Part shown: piece by piece, positions 6,795-13,646 of the stretch | Position numbering within the stretch: the stretch's first letter is position 1 | Layout of the letters: each line of letters begins with the position of its first letter | Assembly (NCBI GenBank): GCA_017408485.1 | Contig: JAFQUM010000016.1 | Location: forward strand, 1 to 37,478 | DNA from: Clostridia bacterium | GTDB taxonomy: Bacteria; Bacillota; Clostridia; Oscillospirales; Butyricicoccaceae | Direction of reading: 5' to 3' | Length of the DNA: 37,478 bases | Notes under the pieces: model-generated | Told to the model about the DNA's origin: nothing | Databases searched by the model: none | What the model saw: only the letters and a program-made list of their open reading frames with translations | Translations under genes and position numbers: made by a program

Positions 6795-7765
6795 AAGACT
6801 TCATCACCGATCCCGCAACAAAATTTGATTTCCAGCCCCACGAGTTTGTTCCCTTTAAGGACAAGAAGGTTTGCGAATATGTTCGTAGCCTGAGCGGCAA
6901 GGACCTTGAGAAGCGCGAAGCTTGGTGGCATCCCGAGTTTGACGTTAAGGTCATTATGAACCCCCATCCCATCCTTATCGCAACTCTGTTCTCCCGCCTG
7001 AAGGCTGCTTCCGAAGCAGGTAAGAGCTTCACTATGATCCTCGGTAACCCCGAGCCCGACACCTACATCCCCCTTGCACAGCTGATCAACTACTTCAACG
7101 TTGACTGCCGTAAGGTTCACCTTGTTGCAGAGGACGAGTGGGCTGATGAGAACGGCAATATCGCTCCCATCACCTATGAGGCAGGTTTTGCTCATTCTAT
7201 GATCAAGTACTTCTACTATCAGATCAAGCCCGAGCTCCGTATGCCCATGGAAAACGTTCACTTCCCCACCAATGCTAACATCAAGGATTATTCCAAGATC
7301 ATCGACGATATCACCGAAGGAACCGGTGCTGATATCGCTTCCACCTCCCCCGGTTGGGCAGGTCATATGGCATTCGTTGATCCCATTCCCGAGTTCATCG
7401 GCAGCGGCGACATCGAAGAGTGGCTCAATCAGCCCGCTCAGATCGTAAAGCTCCATCCCATGACCATTATGCAGAACTCCCTCAACGGTACATTCGGTCA
7501 GTCCGGTGATATCGCTAACGTTCCTCCCTGCGCTGCAACCATCGGTCCTCTCGATGTAATGCGTGCTAAGGAGCGTATCGAGGTTCATGCACTGGCAACC
7601 TGCGGAACATTCTCCTCCTGGCAGAGAATGACCAGCCGTCTGTGCACCCACGGCCCCATCACTCCCTATCTGCCCTCCACAATGCTGCAGACCAAGAAGA
7701 CTCAGGTCTACATCAGTGAAGAGCTGGCTGCTCCCTTTGAGTGCTGGGAAAAGGTCGGTTATTAA
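6791..7765 (+). CDS. NagB-like glucosamine-6-phosphate isomerase/deaminase family protein
   Basis: 324 residues, longer than typical NagB (about 240-270). Similarity is seen at AEDEW (113-117), the counterpart of the NagB NMDEY loop, and at GWAGHMAFVDP (188-198), the counterpart of G-x-D-G-H-I-A-F-N-E-P. In that second motif the Asp that opens the sugar ring is Ala190, His192 is kept, and the Glu is Asp197. It may therefore act on another phosphosugar, or isomerise without deaminating. Coupling to the NagA-like gene by a 4-bp overlap, AAAGGAG upstream and highly biased codons argue for a working, well-expressed catabolic pair. A strong terminator follows 35 bp after the stop. Confidence 0.72.
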   Translation: MKDFITDPATKFDFQPHEFVPFKDKKVCEYVRSLSGKDLEKREAWWHPEFDVKVIMNPHPILIATLFSRLKAASEAGKSFTMILGNPEPDTYIPLAQLINYFNVDCRKVHLVAEDEWADENGNIAPITYEAGFAHSMIKYFYYQIKPELRMPMENVHFPTNANIKDYSKIIDDITEGTGADIASTSPGWAGHMAFVDPIPEFIGSGDIEEWLNQPAQIVKLHPMTIMQNSLNGTFGQSGDIANVPPCAATIGPLDVMRAKERIEVHALATCGTFSSWQRMTSRLCTHGPITPYLPSTMLQTKKTQVYISEELAAPFECWEKVGY

Positions 7766-7799
7766 TTTAATTAATAGTCAACTACATAAGCAATATAAA

Positions 7800-7830
7800 A
7801 ACCTCGGTGAGCAATCACCGAGGTTTTTTG
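7800..7830 (+). terminator. terminator of the nagA/nagB-like operon
   Basis: Perfect 11-bp stem AACCTCGGTGA/TCACCGAGGTT with a 4-nt loop, running into a T run. Confidence 0.9.
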
Positions 7831-7986
7831 TTATCGAATTGTGTAATATTGGCGCGTTTTTCAGATACGCTTCGGTTGCTTAGCGGAAAACGCAGATTTC
7901 GTGCTGATACAAATAACAGAAGCGCAGACAGTACTATTTGTACGGCAAGCGACTGTTCTGCAGTATTCAGTGCGAAATATGTGTTT
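7831..7986. other. intergenic, no gene seen
   Basis: About 155 bp between the nag-operon terminator and the leftward small gene. It has no good open frame with a ribosome site and no clear terminator for the small gene. Confidence 0.5.
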
Positions 7987-8199
7987 TCAAATACTTTTCA
8001 GCTCATTAATTATCGACTGTATCTTTGCCCTTGGAACATGATGTCCCCAATGTTGTATAACTCTATTCAGGCTCATTCCCTGAGCCATCTTAAACATCGG
8101 TGTACCGATAAGTTTAGGAAACTCACGCTTCATTATGGCAAAACCCTTGGGATCATTCATTATTTCACCGATGGTTACATTTCCGCCTTTTAAGTTCAA
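7987..8199 (-). CDS. small conserved-looking protein, TTG start
   Basis: 70 residues from the TTG at 8199. Upstream GTG (8208) and ATG (8205) are in frame, but they fall inside the ribosome site GAGGTGAT, which is correctly spaced only for the TTG. The sequence has the form VTIGEIMNDPKGFAIMKREF...P, then MFKMAQGMSLNRVI. This recalls the short helical module (tIGelm-dPka...P-l...gMsL) found at the C-termini of some clostridial glycoside hydrolases; here it stands alone. That likeness is a recollection. It is predicted cytoplasmic and helical, with no catalytic motif. It lies alone on the minus strand, with the DnaA-box-like cluster just upstream. Confidence 0.6.
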   Translation of the reverse strand: MNLKGGNVTIGEIMNDPKGFAIMKREFPKLIGTPMFKMAQGMSLNRVIQHWGHHVPRAKIQSIINELKSI

Positions 8200-8274
8200 A
8201 ATCATCACCTCTTTATCACTTTATGCAGATTTTTGCACTTTTGTGCATCTTTTGAAAGGGATGATTACAGAGAG

Positions 8275-8390
8275 TTATACACATTTTCCACAGGGTTTTC
8301 CACAAGACAAACCATTGATACCACTGACTTTTGCCATTTTTCGACCTGTTTTTCCAATAAAAAACAGTGGGTTTTCCACTCTTTTCCACA
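8275..8390 (+). other. cluster of DnaA-box-like 9-mers
   Basis: Five 9-mers in one orientation: TTATACACA (8275, exact match to TTATNCACA), TTTTCCACA (8284), TTTTCCACA (8296), TTTTCCACT (8372) and TTTTCCACA (8382). The surrounding sequence is AT-rich. The pattern resembles DnaA-binding clusters at oriC or titration sites. It is intergenic, between the small gene at 7987-8199 and the tsaD terminator. No dnaA or dnaN is nearby. Confidence 0.45.
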
Positions 8391-8467
8391 AGAACTTTTC
8401 GGCAAAGATACAGTAAAGAGAGGTCTTTTTATTACTCTTTGTAGAAAGATTTTTTTAATTCATAACG

Positions 8468-8527
8468 GCACAAAAAAGAAGTGCAAAAGTCGCGCAGTTT
8501 TACGGCTTTTGCACTTCTTTTTTGTGC
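8468..8527. terminator. bidirectional terminator after tsaD
   Basis: Perfect 22-bp arms (8468-8489 and 8506-8527) around a 16-nt loop. The A-run and T-run halves make it work in either direction. It abuts the tsaD stop codon. Confidence 0.9.
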
Positions 8528-9556
8528 TTATAACTCCAATCCGCAGAGCTGCTCATCGGCGGGAAGGCTTGCATAGCAGTTCTGTCCGCTGTCTGCGGTA
8601 TTGCCCGCAAGGTATTCATAATATGCCTGAGCGGCTATCATACTTCCGTTATCTCCACAGAGGGACAAAGGCGGCAAGCAGAGGGTTATTCCCTCTTTGT
8701 CGCAAAGCCTTTGAAGCTCGGCGCGCAATGTGCTGTTTGCAGCAACACCGCCTGCGGCAACAACTGTTTTTCTGCCCTTTTCCGCTGCAGCGGCAACAAC
8801 ACGGGGCGCGATGGCATCGGCAACGGCAACAGAGATGCTTGCCGACAGATCGGCGGCATTAATTTCCTCACCCTTTTGCTTGGCATTATGTACTGCATTG
8901 ACCGCCGCAGTCTTTACTCCGCTGAATGAAAAATCATAGGGTCGGTCGTGAACAACTGCGCGGGGCAGCTTATAAGCATTGGGGTCTCCCTGCTTGGAAA
9001 GCCTATCTATCGCCGCACCGCCGGGATAGTCAAGCCCCAATATACGCGCCGTCTTATCAAATGCCTCACCTGCGGCATCGTCACGTGTGGTTCCCAAGAC
9101 GGTCATTTTGGTGTAATCCTCAACATCTATAATAACGGTATGTCCGCCGCTTGCCACAAGGGCGGTAAAGGGCGGCTTAAGCTCGGGGAATGCCACATAG
9201 TTTGCGGCAATATGACCGCGGATATGATGTACGGGGATAAAGGGTACACCCAACTGCAAAGCAGCAGCCTTGGCAAAGTTAGCGCCCACAAGCAATGCTC
9301 CGATAAGTCCAGGTGCGCAGGTCGCGGCAACGGCATCAAGCTCTGAGGGGCTGATGCCCGCTTTTTTCAGTGCTTGCTGAGCCACCAAGCTCACCTTTTC
9401 GATATGCTTGCGGGAGGCTATCTCGGGCACAACGCCGCCGTATTCGGCATGCATATCCACCTGAGAATAGACCACATCGGCAAGTATTTCCCGTCCGTCA
9501 CGGGATATGGCTGCGGCGGTCTCGTCGCAAGAGCTTTCAATTGCTAAAATGAGCAT
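8528..9556 (-). CDS. tsaD: tRNA N6-adenosine threonylcarbamoyltransferase TsaD
   Basis: 342 residues, full length for TsaD/YgjD. It begins MLILAIESSCDETAAA, the ASKHA-fold phosphate loop. Metal ligands are the His pair H111-x3-H115 (VHHIRGH), with a further conserved GVKTAV region and a C-terminal metal Asp in CGDNGSM. With TsaB and TsaE it transfers the threonylcarbamoyl group to A37 of ANN-decoding tRNAs. It overlaps rimI by 13 bp and is the last gene of polA-rimI-tsaD. tsaB and tsaE, often adjacent, are not in the window. Confidence 0.97.
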   Translation of the reverse strand: MLILAIESSCDETAAAISRDGREILADVVYSQVDMHAEYGGVVPEIASRKHIEKVSLVAQQALKKAGISPSELDAVAATCAPGLIGALLVGANFAKAAALQLGVPFIPVHHIRGHIAANYVAFPELKPPFTALVASGGHTVIIDVEDYTKMTVLGTTRDDAAGEAFDKTARILGLDYPGGAAIDRLSKQGDPNAYKLPRAVVHDRPYDFSFSGVKTAAVNAVHNAKQKGEEINAADLSASISVAVADAIAPRVVAAAAEKGRKTVVAAGGVAANSTLRAELQRLCDKEGITLCLPPLSLCGDNGSMIAAQAYYEYLAGNTADSGQNCYASLPADEQLCGLEL

Positions 9557-10017
9557 TCTCTTTCCTCCAAAAGGCAGGTCATAAGTATTGCATCCTCGGT
9601 GGGAAGGTTGTAGTAATTTTTTCTTCTTCCCACGGCTACAAACCCGCTCTTTTCATAAAATGCGCGGGCGGGGATATTTCCCTCACGAACTTCAAGATGA
9701 AGTACCCGCACTCTGCGTTCTTTTACATATTTTTTCAGCTCGTCGAGCAAAATGGTCGCTATTCCCTGCCTGCGAAGATCGGGATGTACTGCAATATTGG
9801 TTATGTCGCACTCGTCAAGCAGAATGCGAGTGCCGATATAGCCAAGCACCTGTCCTTCGCAAGTACAGACAAAATAACGGGAAAGTGGCGTTTCCAACTC
9901 GTCATAAATAGTCTCTTCGCTCCAAGGCTCTGAAAAACACAGCTTTTCTATCTCTGCCATTTGCGGCACGTGCTGGGGCTCGAGCGCGGTTATTTTAAGG
10001 TCATTTCTTTGCATCAT
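9544..10017 (-). CDS. rimI: ribosomal protein S18-alanine N-acetyltransferase family (RimI)
   Basis: 157 residues, a single GNAT domain. Motif A VHPDLRRQGIATILLDEL carries the acetyl-CoA loop R-x-x-G-x-A, and motif B contains ARAFYEKSGF. In this family the enzyme acetylates the N-terminus of ribosomal protein S18, and it is usually found beside tsaB/tsaD, as here. The first of two consecutive ATGs is chosen, 9 nt after GGAG. It overlaps the end of polA by 17 bp and the start of tsaD by 13 bp, a tightly coupled operon. Confidence 0.93.
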   Translation of the reverse strand: MMQRNDLKITALEPQHVPQMAEIEKLCFSEPWSEETIYDELETPLSRYFVCTCEGQVLGYIGTRILLDECDITNIAVHPDLRRQGIATILLDELKKYVKERRVRVLHLEVREGNIPARAFYEKSGFVAVGRRKNYYNLPTEDAILMTCLLEERECSF

Positions 10018-12613
10018 ACCAATTTTCTCCTACCGCCACCTCGGCAAGCAGCTTTACACTGAGGTCTGCGGCATTTTCCATTTCGTCTTGCAGGATCGCT
10101 TTGACCTGCTCCTGCTCGCTTGCGGGACATTCGACGATAAGCTCATCGTGTACCTGCAAAATGAGCCTTGCCTGCAGATTTTCTGCTTCAAGTCTTTGAG
10201 CGACCTTTATCATAGCTATCTTTATTACATCGGCGGCTGTACCCTGAATGGGGGCGTTCAGCGCCACACGCTGACCGAAGGCACGGATATTGAAATTGCT
10301 CGATTTAAGCTCGGGCAGGTATCTTCTTCTGCCGTAAACGGTAGAAACAAAGCCGTCCGCTTCCGCCTGAGTCTTGATGCGATCCATATATTCACGGACA
10401 CCGCTGTAATGCTCTAAATAGGCATCGATATATCCCTTGGCTTCCTTGACAGAAACGCCTATATCCTCCGACAGAGAAAAGCCCGAAATGCCGTAGACTA
10501 TACCGAAGTTTACCGCCTTTGCGCGGGAGCGCATAAGGCTGGTAACTTCATCTATAGGAGTCTTAAACACCTGAGATGCGGTAACGGTGTGGATATCTTC
10601 ACCGCCTGAGAAGGCTTTTTTCATCTCTCTATCATCGGCAATATGGGCAAGTATACGAAGCTCTATCTGACTGTAATCGGCATCGGCAAAGACCCAACCC
10701 TCACGAGGCACAAAGCACTTGCGTATCTCTGCTCCAAGCTCACGGCGGACGGGGATATTTTGCAGATTGGGCTCGGTGCTTGACAGTCTGCCCGTAGCGG
10801 TGACGGTCTGATTGAACTTGCCGTATATTCTTCCGTCGGCAGCAATGGTCTTAATAAGTCCGTCAACGTAAGTAGACTTTAGCTTGGTCAGCTTGCGATA
10901 GTCAAGTATCTTTTCGACGACAGGATGGAAAAACTTCAGCTTTTCCAAGGTGTCGGCATTGGTGGTTCTGCCCGTCTTGGTCTTTTTGCCCGGATTGAGC
11001 CCCAATTTATCGTACAGTATTTCACTAAGCTGCTTGGGTGATGCAATGTTGAACTGCTCCCCTGCAAGGTCGTATATCTTCTGCTCCAAGCGATCAATAT
11101 CAATGGTCAGCTCCTGACCGAAAGCGGCAAGACGGGCTTTATCTATGCCGATTCCGTCGTTTTCCATCTGTGCCAGAACCTTGGACAAGGGCAATTCCAT
11201 ATCATAAAGCAGGCTTTCCATATTTGTCTTTTTCAACTCGTTTTGAAGTGCACTCTTAAGCGTGTGAGATGCCGAGCAATGAAATGCCAATGCCGAAAAA
11301 GCCTCGTCACCGCCGCCGAGCAGGTCAAAAGCATCCTCGTCGTCGAAAACCGCCTCGGGAAGCTGAATATCGAGGTATTTTTCAGCCAATGCGGCTATGG
11401 AATAATTATTCGCTGTAGGGTCGAGCAGATATCCCGCAAGAGCGGTGTCAAAGACAAACTCAGGCGGGGTCTTACCCTCTTTGAGCAGACTTGATGCAAA
11501 GCTCTTGCAATCGTGAACGCTGAGCTTATATCCGCCCAACTTAGCTAAAAAGCGCTCAAAGCTATCCCCCGCAGATGCGGCAGAAAAGACATGGCATTTA
11601 TCATCGGTGCAAAGTGCGCCTGCGGTGAACTGCTTATTGACAAGCAGTGTATCACCCTCGGAAATATGCAGATTATCAAGGTTTTCTACTCTCTGAACCG
11701 TAGGGAGTGCAAAGCTGTAGCTTTCGGTCTTTTTTTCGGTAGGGGTAAGTTCCATACGCTTGATAATGCTTCTAAGTTCAAGCTTGTTGAGCAGATCGTA
11801 AAGGTTGTCATTGTCAACCTTTGAAATGGTCAGTTTATCGGGTGAAATACCCACCGGCGCTTCTAAGCAGCCTGTGGCAAGCCAATAGCTGAGATATGCC
11901 GATTCTTTGCCCTCAATGAGCTTTTTGCGGGTGGAGTCGGTGATGGACTTGCTGTCTATATTTTCATAGATTCCGTCAAGGCTGCGATAGGCGCAAAGCA
12001 GATTCATTGCGCCCTTTTCACCGATTCCCTTGACACCGGGGATTTTGTCGGAGGCATCACCCATTATTGCCTTCAGGTCGATTATTTTTTGTGGCTCTAA
12101 GCCGCAATATTTTTCGGCAAAAAGCTCCCTGTCATATATTTCAGTAGATGTGTTGCCCATTCGGGTGGTGACAAGTGCAACCTTTGCATCCTGCTCAATA
12201 AACTGCAGGCTGTCCTTGTCTCCCGTGACGATGATGCATTCCATTCCGCTTTCTTTGCAGAGTCGGGCAAGAGTGCCCAAAAGGTCATCGGCTTCGTAGC
12301 CCTCTGCTTCAAGGCGAGGCACCCCCATATAATCGAGCATTTCCTTGATAATGGGCATCTGCGTTTTAAGCTCCTCGGGCATAGGACGGCGCTGAGCCTT
12401 GTAGCCGTCATATTCTATATGGCGAAAGGTCTTGGCTTTGACATCAAAACAGACACAGACACACTCCGGTCTATGCTCCTCGATCAATCTGAGATACATA
12501 TTAAAGAAACCGAACACCGCATTGGTGGGAACACCCTTGGAAGAGGTTAGCATTCTCACTCCGTAAAAGGCGCGGTTTATAAGACTGTTTCCGTCAATAG
12601 CCAAAAGCTTCAT
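10001..12613 (-). CDS. polA: DNA polymerase I
   Basis: 870 residues. The N-terminal ~290 residues form the 5'-3' exonuclease (LLAIDGNSLINRAFYG; acidic cluster EGYEADDLLG; GVKGIGEKGA helix-hairpin). The middle 3'-5' exonuclease fold has lost its catalytic acids: LLVNKQFTAGAL stands where D-x-E should be, so proofreading is probably absent, as in Bacillus Pol I. The C-terminal polymerase shows motif A DYSQIELR, motif B RSRAKAVNFGIVYG and motif C VHDELIVE. It fills Okazaki and repair gaps, joining with UvrC encoded elsewhere in the window. The start at 12613 has TTAGGAG 9 nt upstream. First gene of the operon. Confidence 0.97.
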   Translation of the reverse strand: MKLLAIDGNSLINRAFYGVRMLTSSKGVPTNAVFGFFNMYLRLIEEHRPECVCVCFDVKAKTFRHIEYDGYKAQRRPMPEELKTQMPIIKEMLDYMGVPRLEAEGYEADDLLGTLARLCKESGMECIIVTGDKDSLQFIEQDAKVALVTTRMGNTSTEIYDRELFAEKYCGLEPQKIIDLKAIMGDASDKIPGVKGIGEKGAMNLLCAYRSLDGIYENIDSKSITDSTRKKLIEGKESAYLSYWLATGCLEAPVGISPDKLTISKVDNDNLYDLLNKLELRSIIKRMELTPTEKKTESYSFALPTVQRVENLDNLHISEGDTLLVNKQFTAGALCTDDKCHVFSAASAGDSFERFLAKLGGYKLSVHDCKSFASSLLKEGKTPPEFVFDTALAGYLLDPTANNYSIAALAEKYLDIQLPEAVFDDEDAFDLLGGGDEAFSALAFHCSASHTLKSALQNELKKTNMESLLYDMELPLSKVLAQMENDGIGIDKARLAAFGQELTIDIDRLEQKIYDLAGEQFNIASPKQLSEILYDKLGLNPGKKTKTGRTTNADTLEKLKFFHPVVEKILDYRKLTKLKSTYVDGLIKTIAADGRIYGKFNQTVTATGRLSSTEPNLQNIPVRRELGAEIRKCFVPREGWVFADADYSQIELRILAHIADDREMKKAFSGGEDIHTVTASQVFKTPIDEVTSLMRSRAKAVNFGIVYGISGFSLSEDIGVSVKEAKGYIDAYLEHYSGVREYMDRIKTQAEADGFVSTVYGRRRYLPELKSSNFNIRAFGQRVALNAPIQGTAADVIKIAMIKVAQRLEAENLQARLILQVHDELIVECPASEQEQVKAILQDEMENAADLSVKLLAEVAVGENWYDAKK

Positions 12614-12635
12614 AAGATCAACTCCTAACTATAGT

Positions 12636-12641
12636 ATTATA
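12636..12641 (-). promoter_or_regulatory. -10 element of the polA operon
   Basis: A perfect TATAAT on the minus strand, 22 bp before the polA start. The hexamer 17 bp upstream is TTTCAA, matching the -35 consensus only 3 of 6, so this is a modest promoter. Confidence 0.5.
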
Positions 12642-12659
12642 TCACAAATAGTCAGTAAT

Positions 12660-12898
12660 TGAAATACCCTTTTATGCCGCCCGAAGGATATATCGAATTG
12701 AGGTGTAATATGAATATATTGCGGATCAATATATCGAGCGCAAAGCACATATCGACATTCTATTGTGACCTATCGGTCACAATGGCTTAAACTCCCTCAG
12801 TCTTTTTGCTTTGCAAAAAGCCAGCTCCCTCAAAGAGGGAGCATTGATGCGTTTTATATGCGGGAGCTTTCCTTTTATTTTGCTATTTTTATTAAAAA
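12660..12898. repeat. intergenic with degenerate REP-like hairpins
   Basis: No gene is seen between the polA promoter and the tRNA promoter. It contains a 22-nt palindrome ATTGTGAC-N6-GTCACAAT (12762-12783), the same form as at 113-134. It is followed by CTCCCTCAGTC, a TTTTTGC/GCAAAAA stem and a GCTCCCTC/GAGGGAGC stem (to about 12841). These resemble half of the fuller repeat at 20158-20276. Confidence 0.5.
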
Positions 12899-12902
12899 AC
12901 TC

Positions 12903-12930
12903 TTGACATCTTGAAATAATTGGGTATAAT
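12903..12930 (+). promoter_or_regulatory. promoter of tRNA-Gln
   Basis: Consensus TTGACA (12903-12908) and consensus TATAAT (12925-12930), separated by 16 bp. The tRNA begins 30 bp further on. Confidence 0.85.
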
Positions 12931-12959
12931 AGTTTATGCGCCTTGAGAAAAGTGCATAT

Positions 12960-13033
12960 AGCGGATTTGTGTAAAGGTAGCACGACAGATTCTGGATCTG
13001 TTTGTCAGGGTTCGAATCCTTGATCCGCTGCCA
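12960..13033 (+). tRNA. tRNA-Gln (anticodon CUG)
   Basis: 74 nt folding as a full cloverleaf: acceptor AGCGGAT/ATCCGCT; D arm GTGT/GCAC with GG in the loop; anticodon stem ACAGA/TCTGT with loop TTCTGGA (CTG at the anticodon); T stem CAGGG/CCTTG with loop TTCGAAT; discriminator G and encoded CCA. It is monocistronic, with its own promoter and a terminator 8 bp after. Confidence 0.96.
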
Positions 13034-13038
13034 ACAAA

Positions 13039-13063
13039 AACCACCCATTAGGGTGGTTTTTTT
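13039..13063 (+). terminator. terminator of tRNA-Gln
   Basis: Stem CCACCC/GGGTGG with loop ATTA and seven T. It is part of the left 61-bp direct repeat; the right copy (13465-13486) has almost the same stem. Confidence 0.85.
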
Positions 13064-13214
13064 GTTTGGTAGCGGATCAGGTTGATTTGAGTGTTGCTCT
13101 GTGCGCTTGCGCACAGAATAGGGGTCGCATTCCCCCGCGCAGAGCGCGTCGAGCTTGCTCGTAAGCGGCAAGCGGTGGGAATATAGCCCAAAGGGCTATA
13201 CCCTTGCGCTGCCA

Positions 13215-13248
13215 GAAAAAACGACAAGTTTCGACTTGTCGTTTTTTC
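13215..13248. terminator. strong terminator-like hairpin within the repeat insert
   Basis: Perfect 15-bp arms from GAAAAAACGACAAGT with a TTCG tetraloop. It is symmetrical in A and T runs, so active in both directions. It follows GCTGCCA, which looks like the 3' end of a tRNA, hinting that the segment came from behind another tRNA gene. Confidence 0.7.
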
Positions 13249-13307
13249 AACGAAATTCGCCTTCGGCGAGTGAAATTTGGCTTCGCAAATGTGAGGAGGC
13301 GAATTTC

Positions 13308-13387
13308 ATTTCACATCGAACAAAGTGAGATATTTCACAATTTCCGTAAGGAAATTATTTCACATTCGGCAACGCCGAATATTTCAC
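13308..13387. repeat. ATTTCAC-spaced palindrome array
   Basis: Four ATTTCAC words at 13308, 13332, 13357 and 13381 give units of 24, 25 and 24 bp. The spacers are small palindromes, clearest in ATTTCC/GGAAAT and ATTCGG/CCGAAT. An inverted GTGAAAT lies at 13270. It is not CRISPR: the conserved word is only 7 bp and the spacers are self-complementary. Confidence 0.6.
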
Positions 13388-13539
13388 TAAAACCGGTTTG
13401 AGTTCGAAACCTTATTTCAAAACGCAAAAAATATCTTTTTCGTAGCCTTTATACAAGTAAAAGACACCCATTAGGGTGGTTTTTTTGTTTGGTAGCGGAT
13501 CAGGTTGATTTGAGTGTTGCTCTGTAGGGCGAACCAATA

Positions 13540-13568
13540 TTGACAAATAATCTATGACATAATATAAT
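13540..13568 (+). promoter_or_regulatory. promoter of ktrB-ktrA
   Basis: Consensus TTGACA (13540-13545), 17 bp, consensus TATAAT (13563-13568). It begins just past the right direct repeat. Transcription should start about 13576, leaving a leader of about 70 nt. Confidence 0.85.
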
Positions 13569-13588
13569 TAATCAAACGAGTTATATCT

Positions 13589-13631
13589 AAGGAACCGGCT
13601 GTTTATATGAAGTGTTGGTTCCTTTATTTTT
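13589..13631 (+). terminator. attenuator-like hairpin in the ktrB leader
   Basis: AAGGAACC (13589-13596) pairs with GGTTCCTT (13617-13624), followed by TATTTTTT and then the ktrB ribosome site. This is a terminator shape inside a 5' leader, suggesting controlled read-through. The leader looks too short for the c-di-AMP (ydaO) riboswitch that often regulates Ktr systems. Confidence 0.5.
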
Positions 13632-13646
13632 TAAAGGATGGTCTTT

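Larger units (their letters stand above)
13042..13525. repeat. 61-bp exact direct repeats flanking a hairpin-rich insert
   Basis: The 61 bp at 13042-13102 recur exactly at 13465-13525, from CACCCATTAGGG to GTTGCTCTGT. Between them lie 362 bp of stacked hairpins: TCTGTGCGC/GCGCACAGA, CGAGC/GCTCG, ATAGCCC/GGGCTAT, a terminator (13215-13248), then a short array of ATTTCAC units. There is no gene. The arrangement suggests duplication of a post-tRNA terminator region, perhaps from recombination between tRNA loci, or insertion of non-coding repeat DNA. Confidence 0.75.

Noticed and set aside
5676..7651. Long minus-strand frames opposite the nagA/nagB-like genes
   Set aside because: They are products of strong codon bias on the plus strand. 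Metal-ligand motifs and overlaps fix the plus-strand genes.
8233..8862. A 209-codon plus-strand frame
   Set aside because: It spans the DnaA-box cluster and the terminator and then lies antisense to tsaD, whose family motifs are unmistakable; no ribosome site.
12960..13033. tRNA as an integration (att) site of an element inside the window
   Set aside because: The 61-bp repeats begin after the tRNA, enclose only 362 bp and include no integrase or tRNA 3' end sequence in both copies.
13103..13464. Possible CRISPR array in the hairpin-rich insert
   Set aside because: The repeated word is only 7 bp, spacers are palindromic, and there are no cas genes.
13570..13646. c-di-AMP (ydaO) riboswitch before ktrB
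   Set aside because: The leader is about 70 nt, too short for the ydaO fold, and only one simple stem is visible.
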